Assembly (NCBI RefSeq): GCF_000982955.1
Contig: NZ_KQ058657.1
Coordinates: forward strand, 1-36,593
Reading direction: 5' to 3'
DNA from: Micromonospora sp. HK10
GTDB lineage: Bacteria; Actinomycetota; Actinomycetes; Mycobacteriales; Micromonosporaceae
DNA: 36,593 nt
Of this stretch, positions 30,286 through 36,593 are shown piece after piece. The position numbers were made by a program, and so were the translations under genes. Every line of letters starts with the position of its first letter. Positions within the stretch are counted from its first letter, which is position 1. The notes under the pieces are model-generated. The model made no database searches. It was given only the letters and a program-made list of their open reading frames with translations, and was not told the origin of the DNA.

Positions 30286-32067
30286 GTGGCACGCAGCGAC
30301 GACGCGGACTCGCGCGCCGCACGGTGGGAGAAGGAGGCCCACGATCTCTCCACGCAGGTCGCGTTCCTGCAAGAGGAACTCGCTCTGGTGCGGCGCAAGT
30401 TGACCGAAAGCCCCCGACACGTCCGGCAGCTCGAGGAGCGGCTGGCGGCCACCCAGGCCCAGTTGGCGCGGCTGACCGAGAACAACGAACGGCTCGTGAG
30501 CACCCTCAAGGAGGCTCGCGCGCAGATCGTGACGCTCAAGGAGGAGATCGACCGCCTCGCCCAGCCACCGAGTGGCTACGGCGTGTTCCTGGCCAAACAC
30601 GACGACGGCACGGTGGACGTGTTCACCGGCGGGCGCAAGCTCCGGGTGGCCGTCTCACCCTCGTTGGAGGTCGACGAGCTGCGTCGCGGCCAGGAGGTCC
30701 TGCTCAACGACGCGCTCAACATCGTCGACGCGCTCGGCTACGAGCGGGTCGGCGAGGTGGTGATGCTCAAGGAGATCCTCGCGGGTCCCGACGGTGCTCC
30801 GGGCGACCGGGCCCTGGTGGTCTCCCACTCCGACGAGGAGCGGATCGTGCACCTCGCCGAGACCCTGATCGGTTCGCCGATCCGGGCCGGTGACTCGCTG
30901 ATGATCGAGCCCCGCTCGGCGTACGCCTACGAGCGGATCCCCAAGAGCGAGGTCGAGGAGCTGGTCCTGGAGGAGGTGCCCGACGTCGACTACACCGACA
31001 TCGGCGGCCTCCAGGCGCAGATCGAGCAGATCCGCGACGCCGTGGAGCTGCCGTTCCTGCACGCCGACCTGTTCCGCGAGCACCAGCTCCGGCCGCCCAA
31101 GGGCATCCTGCTCTACGGCCCGCCCGGCTGCGGCAAGACGCTGATCGCCAAGGCGGTGGCCAACTCGCTGGCCAAGAAGATCGCCGAGCGGGAGGGCAAG
31201 GAGCGGCACACCAGCTTCTTCCTCAACATCAAAGGCCCGGAGCTGCTCAACAAGTACGTCGGCGAGACCGAGCGGCACATCCGGCTGATCTTCCAGCGGG
31301 CCCGGGAGAAGGCCGGCGAGGGCACCCCGGTGATCGTGTTCTTCGACGAGATGGACTCGGTGTTCCGCACCCGCGGTTCCGGTGTCTCCTCCGACGTGGA
31401 GAACACCATCGTCCCGCAGCTGCTCAGCGAGATCGACGGCGTGGAGGGCCTGGAGAACGTCATCGTCATCGGCGCCTCCAACCGGGAAGACATGATCGAC
31501 CCGGCGATCCTGCGGCCCGGCCGGCTCGACGTCAAAATCAAGATCGAGCGGCCGGACGCCGAGGCGGCCAAGGACATCTTCTCCAAGTACATCCTCGCCG
31601 GCCTGCCGCTGCACGCCGACGACCTCGCCGAGCACGGCAGCGACCCCCAGGCCACCGTCGCCGCGATGATCGACGCGGTGGTGCTGCGGATGTACTCGGA
31701 GACCGAGGAGAACCGCTTCCTCGAGGTCACCTACGCCAACGGCGACAAGGAAGTCCTCTACTTCAAGGACTTCAACTCCGGCGCGATGATCCAGAACATC
31801 GTCGACCGGGGCAAGAAGATGGCCATCAAGGAGTTCCTCACCTCGGGGCGCAAGGGCCTGCGGCTGCAGCACCTGCTCGACGCCTGCGTCGACGAGTTCC
31901 GCGAGAACGAGGACCTGCCCAACACCACCAACCCCGACGACTGGGCGCGCATCTCCGGCAAGAAGGGCGAGCGGATCGTCTACATCCGCACGCTCGTCTC
32001 CGGCGGCAAGGGCGCCGAGGCCGGGCGGTCGATAGAGACCGCCAGCAACACCGGTCAGTACCTGTAA
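30286..32067 (+). CDS. arc: Proteasome-associated AAA ATPase ARC/Mpa
   Basis: ARC (Mpa in mycobacteria) is the hexameric unfoldase that recognises pupylated proteins and threads them into the 20S proteasome. The 593-residue protein has an N-terminal coiled coil (about residues 8-92) that binds Pup. Two OB-fold interdomains follow (about 95-240), then the AAA domain with Walker A GPPGCGKT (278-285), Walker B VIFFDEMD-like sequence with Asp354-Glu355, and the arginine finger region near ILRPGRLD. The C-terminus ends GQYL, the docking motif that inserts into alpha-ring pockets. The GTG at 30286 has GGGGAGG six bases upstream. Its length matches the actinobacterial family. A 16-bp terminator follows, so dop is transcribed separately. 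Confidence 0.98.
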   Translation: MARSDDADSRAARWEKEAHDLSTQVAFLQEELALVRRKLTESPRHVRQLEERLAATQAQLARLTENNERLVSTLKEARAQIVTLKEEIDRLAQPPSGYGVFLAKHDDGTVDVFTGGRKLRVAVSPSLEVDELRRGQEVLLNDALNIVDALGYERVGEVVMLKEILAGPDGAPGDRALVVSHSDEERIVHLAETLIGSPIRAGDSLMIEPRSAYAYERIPKSEVEELVLEEVPDVDYTDIGGLQAQIEQIRDAVELPFLHADLFREHQLRPPKGILLYGPPGCGKTLIAKAVANSLAKKIAEREGKERHTSFFLNIKGPELLNKYVGETERHIRLIFQRAREKAGEGTPVIVFFDEMDSVFRTRGSGVSSDVENTIVPQLLSEIDGVEGLENVIVIGASNREDMIDPAILRPGRLDVKIKIERPDAEAAKDIFSKYILAGLPLHADDLAEHGSDPQATVAAMIDAVVLRMYSETEENRFLEVTYANGDKEVLYFKDFNSGAMIQNIVDRGKKMAIKEFLTSGRKGLRLQHLLDACVDEFRENEDLPNTTNPDDWARISGKKGERIVYIRTLVSGGKGAEAGRSIETASNTGQYL

Positions 32068-32082
32068 CCCCCACGGCGACAC

Positions 32083-32119
32083 CGAGGGGCTCGCGGCGCA
32101 CCCCGCCGCGGGCCCCTCG
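32083..32119. terminator. Strong hairpin terminator after arc
   Basis: Arms 32083-32098 and 32104-32119 form a 16-bp stem with one T-G pair over a 5-base loop, 15 bases past the arc stop. No T tail. Confidence 0.8.
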
Positions 32120-32138
32120 CGCGTCCACCGGGGCCGCC

Positions 32139-32204
32139 CGCGCCCGCCCTCCCGTCCGTCCGCGCCCGCCTCCCCGTCCGTCCGCGCCCGCCCTCCCGTC
32201 CGTC
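32139..32204. repeat. Three 22-base tandem units upstream of dop
   Basis: Units start at 32139, 32161 and 32183 (CGCGCCCGCC then CCGTCCGTC). The first and third are identical and the second differs by one transposed base. They lie in the arc-dop gap just upstream of the dop promoter region; a partial further unit follows. Confidence 0.7.
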
Positions 32205-32348
32205 CGCGCCGGTCCCACGTACGCCCGCGCCCGCCGTCGCGGGACCGGGCACGGCGCACGCGCGGGCCCCGCCGCGCCACCTTCCCGGGTGACGGCGACT
32301 ACGCTCGACGTGACGGGGACCGGGACGGCGAGCGGAGCGGGCAGGTCG

Positions 32349-33866
32349 ATGAGCGTCAGACGGATCATGGGCACCGAGGTCGAGTACGGCATCTCCGTTC
32401 CCGGCCAGGCCGGAGCCAACCCGATGGTCACCTCCTCACAGGTGGTCAACGCCTACGGGGCGCGCCCCGAACTCAACCGGGGCGGCCGGGCCCGCTGGGA
32501 CTACGAGGAGGAGTCGCCGCTGCGCGACGCCCGCGGCTTCACCTACTCCGGTGCCGCGTACGACCCGGCCGAGGCGCTCGCCGACGAGGACCTGGGCCTG
32601 GCCAACGTGATACTCACCAACGGCGCCCGGCTCTACGTCGACCACGCCCACCCGGAGTACTCCACGCCCGAGGTGACCAACCCGCTGGACGTGGTGCGCT
32701 GGGACAAGGCCGGCGAGCGGGTGATGGCCGAGGCGGCGCGGCGGGCCGCCACCATCCCCGGCACCCACCCGATCCACCTCTACAAGAACAACACCGACAA
32801 CAAGGGCGCCAGCTACGGCGCGCACGAGAACTACCTCATGCGCCGGCAGACCCCGTTCGCCGACATCGTGGCGTACCTGACGCCGTTCTTCGTCACCCGG
32901 CAGATCGTCTGCGGCGCGGGCCGGGTCGGCATCGGCCAGGACGGCGGCCAGAGCGGCTTCCAGATCTCCCAGCGCGCCGACTTCTTCGAGGTCGAGGTGG
33001 GGCTGGAGACCACCCTCAAGCGGCCCATCATCAACACCCGCGACGAGCCGCACGCCGACGCCGACAAGTACCGCCGGCTGCACGTGATCATCGGGGACGC
33101 CAACCTCTCCGAGATCTCCACGTACCTCAAGGTCGGCACCACGGCGTTGATCCTCACCATGATCGAGGAGAAGGCGCTCGGCGCCGACCTCGGCATCGCC
33201 GACCCGGTCAGCGAGCTGCGCGCGGTCAGCCACGACCCGGGGCTGCGGCACCTCATGCGGCTGCGCGACGGCCGCAAGCTCACCGCGCTGGACGTGCAGT
33301 GGGCCTACCTGGAGCGGGTCCGGTCCTTCGTGGAGGACCGCTACGGCGACGACGTGGACGCGCAGACCGCCGACGTGCTGGACCGCTGGGAGAGCGTGCT
33401 GGACCGGCTCGGCCGGGACGCCTTCGAGTGCGCCGACGAGCTGGACTGGGTGGCCAAGCTGCGGCTGCTGGAGGGCTACCGGGAGCGGGAGAAGCTCGGC
33501 TGGGGCGCGCACAAGCTCCAGCTGGTCGACCTGCAGTACTCCGACGTGCGCCCGGAGAAGGGCCTCTACCACCGGCTGGTCTCCCGCGGCTCGATGAAGA
33601 CGCTGCTCACCGACGAGCAGACCCGCGCCGCGATGACCGAGCCGCCGGAGGACACCCGGGCCTACTTCCGGGGCCGCTGCCTGGCCCAGTACGCCTCCGA
33701 GGTGGTCGCCGCGAGCTGGGACTCGGTCATCTTCGACGTGGGCCGGGAGTCGCTGGTGCGGGTGCCGATGATGGAGCCCGAGCGGGGCACCCGCAAGCAC
33801 GTCGGGGAGCTGTTCGACCGCTGCGCGAGCGCCAAGGACCTGCTGGAGATGCTGACCGGCGGCTGA
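32349..33866 (+). CDS. dop: Depupylase/deamidase of Pup
   Basis: Dop removes Pup from tagged proteins and, in species whose Pup ends in Gln, deamidates that residue first. The 505-residue protein belongs to the carboxylate-amine ligase-like family shared with PafA. The metal/ATP-site glutamate lies in [11 protein letters not shown] (Glu10), and the conserved catalytic Asp is Asp98 in [14 protein letters not shown]. The Dop-specific stretch [18 protein letters not shown] is present. I chose ATG 32349 because [14 protein letters not shown] matches the family N-terminus; in-frame GTGs at 32289 and 32310 would add a Gly/Thr-rich extension, and a TACGCT box at 32300-32305 suggests transcription begins near 32312, after both. 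The ribosome site before the ATG is weak. A T-tailed terminator separates it from pup. Confidence 0.96.
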   Translation: MSVRRIMGTEVEYGISVPGQAGANPMVTSSQVVNAYGARPELNRGGRARWDYEEESPLRDARGFTYSGAAYDPAEALADEDLGLANVILTNGARLYVDHAHPEYSTPEVTNPLDVVRWDKAGERVMAEAARRAATIPGTHPIHLYKNNTDNKGASYGAHENYLMRRQTPFADIVAYLTPFFVTRQIVCGAGRVGIGQDGGQSGFQISQRADFFEVEVGLETTLKRPIINTRDEPHADADKYRRLHVIIGDANLSEISTYLKVGTTALILTMIEEKALGADLGIADPVSELRAVSHDPGLRHLMRLRDGRKLTALDVQWAYLERVRSFVEDRYGDDVDAQTADVLDRWESVLDRLGRDAFECADELDWVAKLRLLEGYREREKLGWGAHKLQLVDLQYSDVRPEKGLYHRLVSRGSMKTLLTDEQTRAAMTEPPEDTRAYFRGRCLAQYASEVVAASWDSVIFDVGRESLVRVPMMEPERGTRKHVGELFDRCASAKDLLEMLTGG

Positions 33867-33878
33867 GCCGGATGCCGG

Positions 33879-33919
33879 AAAGCCCGTCGAGTGCCGGAAC
33901 CCGGCGCGCGGCGGGCTTT
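33879..33919 (+). terminator. Rho-independent terminator between dop and pup
   Basis: AAAGCCCGTCG (33879-33889) pairs with CGGCGGGCTTT (33909-33919) with one T-G pair. An inner 5-bp stem GCCGG/CCGGC (33893-33905) completes the fold, and TTTTCGTCGT follows. It is the only hairpin in the window with a real T-rich tail. It implies that pup is mainly transcribed from its own promoter. Confidence 0.8.
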
Positions 33920-33936
33920 TCGTCGTCCGGGCGAGG

Positions 33937-33942
33937 TAAGTT
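33937..33942 (+). promoter_or_regulatory. Possible -10 box of the pup-prcBA operon
   Basis: TAAGTT would start transcription near 33949, with a leader of about 25 bases that contains GGAGGAGG before ATG 33975. No clear -35 box is seen, since that position overlaps the terminator tail. Confidence 0.4.
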
Positions 33943-33974
33943 GATCGCAGGGCGATCGTGGAGGAGGCACCACC

Positions 33975-34181
33975 ATGGCGACGCAAGAGGGCGGGCAGAC
34001 CCAGTCCGGCAAGTCGCACGAGGAGGTCGAGGAGGTCACCGCGCAGGCCAACCCCGAGGTTGCCGAGCGGCACGCCGAGATCACCGAGGACGTCGACGAC
34101 CTGCTCGACGAGATCGACTCCGTCCTGGAGGAAAACGCAGAGGAATTTGTCCGCGGATATGTACAGAAAGGGGGGGAGTAG
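33975..34181 (+). CDS. pup: Prokaryotic ubiquitin-like protein Pup
   Basis: Pup is the disordered 68-residue tag joined by PafA to lysines of proteins destined for the proteasome. The sequence is Glu/Gln-rich, with the helix-forming region [20 protein letters not shown] that binds the ARC coiled coil, and the C-terminal [13 protein letters not shown]. It ends directly in Gly-Gly-Glu (codons GGG GGG GAG), not Gly-Gly-Gln, so no deamidation is needed before ligation. A strong GGAGGAGG ribosome site precedes the ATG, in keeping with high synthesis. An endonuclease-VII-like gene begins 21 bases later and prcB and prcA follow. Confidence 0.98.
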   Translation: MATQEGGQTQSGKSHEEVEEVTAQANPEVAERHAEITEDVDDLLDEIDSVLEENAEEFVRGYVQKGGE

Positions 34182-34202
34182 GGCATAGCCGGCAATTCGG
34201 AC

Positions 34203-34889
34203 ATGCCTCGCTCTCTCGATGACCGCGACGGGCGGCGGCGCTGCCGTGACTGCGGCATGTGGAAGCCCCTCGAAGACTTCTGCAGCAACAGCGGACGCCC
34301 CGACGGTCGTGGTAGCTATTGCAAGCCGTGCTTCAACACGCGGTCCAAGGCCAGTTACGCCAAACGGGTGAAGGAGCAGCAGGGCCGGGAGGTTCGACCG
34401 GTGCGCCGCGCACCGGAGGGCCACCGGCACTGTCCTGCATGTGGTGAAACCAAGCTTCTCGACGACTTCCCACGCAACCGCTCCGCACGGTCCGGTTACG
34501 GCCGATACTGCAAGCCTTGCCACAACGCGAAGGGCAAGGAGACACGAGAGCGGCTCTACGGCGGCACCCGTGAGTACCACCTGCGGCGGCGGTACGGGGT
34601 CGGGCAGAAGGAGTTCGACGAACTGCTCGCCGAGCAGGGCGGCGTGTGCGCGATCTGCGGGTCCGCCGACCCGCAACATCTGGACCACGATCATCGCACC
34701 GGATGGGTGCGCGGGATACTCTGCTTCAACTGTAATGGTGGTCTTGGTCAGTTCCGGGACAGTCCGGAGAGGCTGGCCAGGGCGATCACGTACCTGAGAG
34801 GAACCACGTGGCAGCGGGTTTTGATCCATCCGGGCGTCTTCCAGATGTGTTCACCAACGCGGGGACGTCCTCCTTCACAGCGTTCCTGA
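34203..34889 (+). CDS. Endonuclease-VII-like protein with two zinc ribbons, inside the proteasome operon
   Basis: This 228-residue protein has two tandem zinc-ribbon-like repeats, [13 protein letters not shown]...YCKPC and [13 protein letters not shown]...YCKPC, in the first 110 residues. A recombination-endonuclease-VII domain follows ([23 protein letters not shown], then [19 protein letters not shown]). The His-Asp-His and the two CxxC pairs give the His-Me finger nuclease site with its structural zinc. T4 endonuclease VII resolves DNA junctions; this relative's target is unknown. Third-position GC is visibly lower than in pup, dop and prcB. The ribosome site is weak. The 3' end overlaps prcB by 82 bases in another frame, so the last ~27 residues (from [11 protein letters not shown]) are encoded by DNA that also encodes the PrcB propeptide. 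Confidence 0.88.
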   Translation: MPRSLDDRDGRRRCRDCGMWKPLEDFCSNSGRPDGRGSYCKPCFNTRSKASYAKRVKEQQGREVRPVRRAPEGHRHCPACGETKLLDDFPRNRSARSGYGRYCKPCHNAKGKETRERLYGGTREYHLRRRYGVGQKEFDELLAEQGGVCAICGSADPQHLDHDHRTGWVRGILCFNCNGGLGQFRDSPERLARAITYLRGTTWQRVLIHPGVFQMCSPTRGRPPSQRS

Positions 34890-35647
34890 GCAAGGTGGCC
34901 CCCGAGATGCTGCCCGGCCGTCGGCCGCTGCCGCCCGGCATGGCCGCCGACCTGGCGCCGCACGCGACGACCATCGTGGCCATCTCGGCCGCCGGTGGCG
35001 TGGTGATGGCCGGCGACCGGCGCGCCACGATGGGCAACCTGATCGCCCAGCGCGACATCGAGAAGGTGCACCCGGCCGACGCGTACTCGCTGGTCGGCAT
35101 CGCCGGCACCGCCGGCATCGGCATCGAGCTGATGCGACTGTTCCAGGTGGAGCTGGAGCACTACGAGAAGATCGAGGGCGCGATGCTCTCGCTCGACGGC
35201 AAGGCCAACCGGCTGGCCTCGATGATCCGGGGCAACCTGGGCGCGGCCATGCAGGGCCTCGCGGTGATCCCGCTCTTCGCCGGCTTCGACCTGGCGGCGA
35301 GCGATCCGGCGCGGGCCGGCCGGATCTTCAGCTTCGACGTGACCGGCGGGCCCTACGAGGAGACCGGCTACGACGCGATCGGCTCCGGTTCGCTCTTTGC
35401 CAAGTCGGCCCTGAAGAAGCGGTTCCGCACCGGCCTGTCGGTCGACGACGCGGCGCGGCTGGCCGTGGAGGCGCTCTACGACGCGGCCGACGACGACACC
35501 GCGACCGGCGGTCCGGACCTGACCCGCCGGATCTACCCGGTGGTGATGACCGCGACGGCGGACGGCACCCACCGGCTCACCGACGCCGAGACGGCGGCGA
35601 TCGCCGAAGGCGTGGTGGCCGGCCGGATGGAGAACCCCGGCGGCTGA
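34808..35647 (+). CDS. prcB: 20S proteasome beta subunit
   Basis: PrcB is the catalytic subunit of the actinobacterial 20S proteasome. The 279-residue precursor has a 53-residue propeptide ending in PHA, then Thr54 of TTIVAISA, which becomes the N-terminal nucleophile after self-cleavage. The body shows [13 protein letters not shown], the lysine-containing [15 protein letters not shown] and GSGSLFAK typical of the family, and [13 protein letters not shown] near the C-terminal part. The GTG start at 34808 has GAGAGG upstream, inside the overlapping endonuclease-VII gene. The propeptide segment [15 protein letters not shown] resembles that of mycobacteria. prcA follows after 65 bases. Confidence 0.98.
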   Translation: MAAGFDPSGRLPDVFTNAGTSSFTAFLSKVAPEMLPGRRPLPPGMAADLAPHATTIVAISAAGGVVMAGDRRATMGNLIAQRDIEKVHPADAYSLVGIAGTAGIGIELMRLFQVELEHYEKIEGAMLSLDGKANRLASMIRGNLGAAMQGLAVIPLFAGFDLAASDPARAGRIFSFDVTGGPYEETGYDAIGSGSLFAKSALKKRFRTGLSVDDAARLAVEALYDAADDDTATGGPDLTRRIYPVVMTATADGTHRLTDAETAAIAEGVVAGRMENPGG

Positions 35648-35712
35648 GCCGCCCGCGCCCACCTGATCCCGTCAGCAGTCCCCAGCACAGCGCCCGAAGG
35701 AGAACCGCCGCC

Positions 35713-36543
35713 GTGGCCATGCAGTTCTACGCCTCACCCGAGCAGATCATGCGCGACCGCTCCGAGCTGGCCCGCAAGGGCATCGCCCGGGGCCGCAGCG
35801 CGGTGGTCCTGAGCTACGACGGTGGGGTGCTCTTCGTCGCGGAGAACCTCTCCAGCACCCTGCACAAGGTCAGCGAGATCTACGACCGGATCGGTTTCGC
35901 CGCAGTCGGCCGGTACAACGAGTTCGAGAACCTGCGCCGGGCCGGGGTCCGGATGGCCGACCTGAACGGGCTGAGCTACGACCGGCGGGACGTGACCGGC
36001 CTGGCGCTGGCCAACGCGTACGCGCAGACGCTGGGGGCGATCTTCACCGAGCAGTCGAAGCCGTTCGAGGTGGAGATCTGCGTGGCCGAGGTCGGCGCGA
36101 CCCCGGACGACGACGCGCTCTACCGGGTGACCTACGACGGATCGGTGAACGACGAGCCCGGCCGGATGGCGATGGGTGGCCAGGCCGAGGCGATCACCGG
36201 GGCGTTGAAGAACGAGCACCGGCCGGAGATGTCCCTCGCCGAGGCGGTCCGGGCCGCGATGAAGGCGCTGAGCAGCGTCGGTGGTGAGGGCGGGTCGGCG
36301 CGTACGATCGCCGCCAACCAGTTGGAGGTGGCGGTGCTGGACCGCCGCCGGGTGGGCCGGACGTTCCGGCGGATCACCGGGGCGGCGTTGACCGCGCTGC
36401 TGGAGGGGGATTCGGCCGCGGACGCCGCGCCGGCGGCGGGGCGGGCGAAGACCCCGACGGTGCCCACCGAGGAGCCGAAGAAGCCGACCACGTCGGCGGG
36501 CTCGGCGGACCTGGAGGGTCCGCAGGACGAGGCCGGCGCGTAG
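35713..36543 (+). CDS. prcA: 20S proteasome alpha subunit
   Basis: PrcA forms the outer rings that gate substrate entry and receive the ARC C-terminal motif. The 276-residue protein begins [20 protein letters not shown], close to the mycobacterial N-terminus that forms the closed gate. It contains [39 protein letters not shown] and [20 protein letters not shown], all family signatures, and has no active threonine. The last ~50 residues are a Pro/Thr/Ala-rich disordered tail of variable sequence. GTG 35713 is preferred because GGAG lies ten bases upstream; ATG 35719 is possible. pafA is expected beyond the window edge. Confidence 0.98.
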   Translation: MAMQFYASPEQIMRDRSELARKGIARGRSAVVLSYDGGVLFVAENLSSTLHKVSEIYDRIGFAAVGRYNEFENLRRAGVRMADLNGLSYDRRDVTGLALANAYAQTLGAIFTEQSKPFEVEICVAEVGATPDDDALYRVTYDGSVNDEPGRMAMGGQAEAITGALKNEHRPEMSLAEAVRAAMKALSSVGGEGGSARTIAANQLEVAVLDRRRVGRTFRRITGAALTALLEGDSAADAAPAAGRAKTPTVPTEEPKKPTTSAGSADLEGPQDEAGA

Positions 36544-36593
36544 TCCCGGACGAGGCCGCGCCAGTCCCAGCCGGGGCCGCGAGCGGCCCGGGT

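Noticed and set aside
32289..32348. An upstream GTG start for dop adding 20 residues
   Set aside because: The extra residues are Gly/Thr-rich, absent from the family, and the likely -10 box lies downstream of that GTG.
32436..34829. A 797-residue minus-strand frame across dop, pup and the nuclease gene
   Set aside because: It is antisense to three well-supported genes and has the composition of a shadow frame.

Overview
The window reads as chromosomal DNA of a high-GC actinomycete, most probably a member of the Micromonosporaceae (Micromonospora-like). The grounds are: very high GC with near-saturated GC in third codon positions; a mycothiol gene (mshC); the complete pupylation-proteasome set arc/mpa, dop, pup, prcB and prcA; frequent GTG starts; and many leaderless genes with a TANNNT -10 box 6-7 nt before the start codon. 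This assignment comes from gene content and recalled families, not from a database search.

Layout. Bases 1-383 (minus) are the 5' end of a secreted cell-wall-type protein cut by the window edge. Bases 384-1077 hold no gene but carry a long hairpin and a tandem duplication. Bases 1078-4696 (plus) are the actinobacterial cassette of a histidine-phosphatase-fold phosphomutase, a DUF3090 protein and a PI3/4-kinase-like SCO1664-family protein, followed by mshC. Bases 4801-8664 (minus) carry an asparagine-synthetase-like protein lacking the glutaminase cysteine, a HutC-type GntR regulator, and a PAC2-family protein preceded by a coupled 17-codon leaderless ORF. metH fills 8833-12348. Bases 12475-19550 are a mixed accessory stretch: a lower-GC HAD/hypothetical pair, a lipoprotein, two methyltransferases, a secreted HNH nuclease, two small proteins, a Tat-exported beta-propeller and a lipoprotein metallopeptidase. 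A HAD phosphatase with a probable CTG start follows. Bases 20398-25880 (minus) are a sensor kinase, a response regulator, and a MacB/FtsX-type ABC ATPase and permease. From 25957 to the end lies the proteasome neighbourhood: RecB-like nuclease (minus), site-2 protease with CBS domain, TrmI, a hypothetical protein, ferredoxin (minus), arc, dop, pup, an endonuclease-VII-like protein, prcB and prcA.

How the genes work together. Arc/Mpa unfolds pupylated proteins and feeds them to the PrcA/PrcB 20S core. Pup here already ends in Gly-Gly-Glu, so Dop is needed only for depupylation and Pup recycling. The ligase PafA is not in the window and is expected downstream of prcA. The two-component system sits upstream of the ABC exporter on the same strand, and a good promoter with a repeated 9-mer lies between them, so it is the likely regulator. 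MshC makes the Cys-GlcN-Ins precursor of mycothiol, and MetH closes the methionine cycle.

Nothing in the window is clearly a wholly new system. The best leads are the PAC2 leader ORF, the small ORF locked between the phosphomutase and DUF3090 genes, the endonuclease-VII gene of foreign codon usage inside the pup-prcB operon and overlapping prcB, and several intergenic tandem or palindromic repeat arrays.
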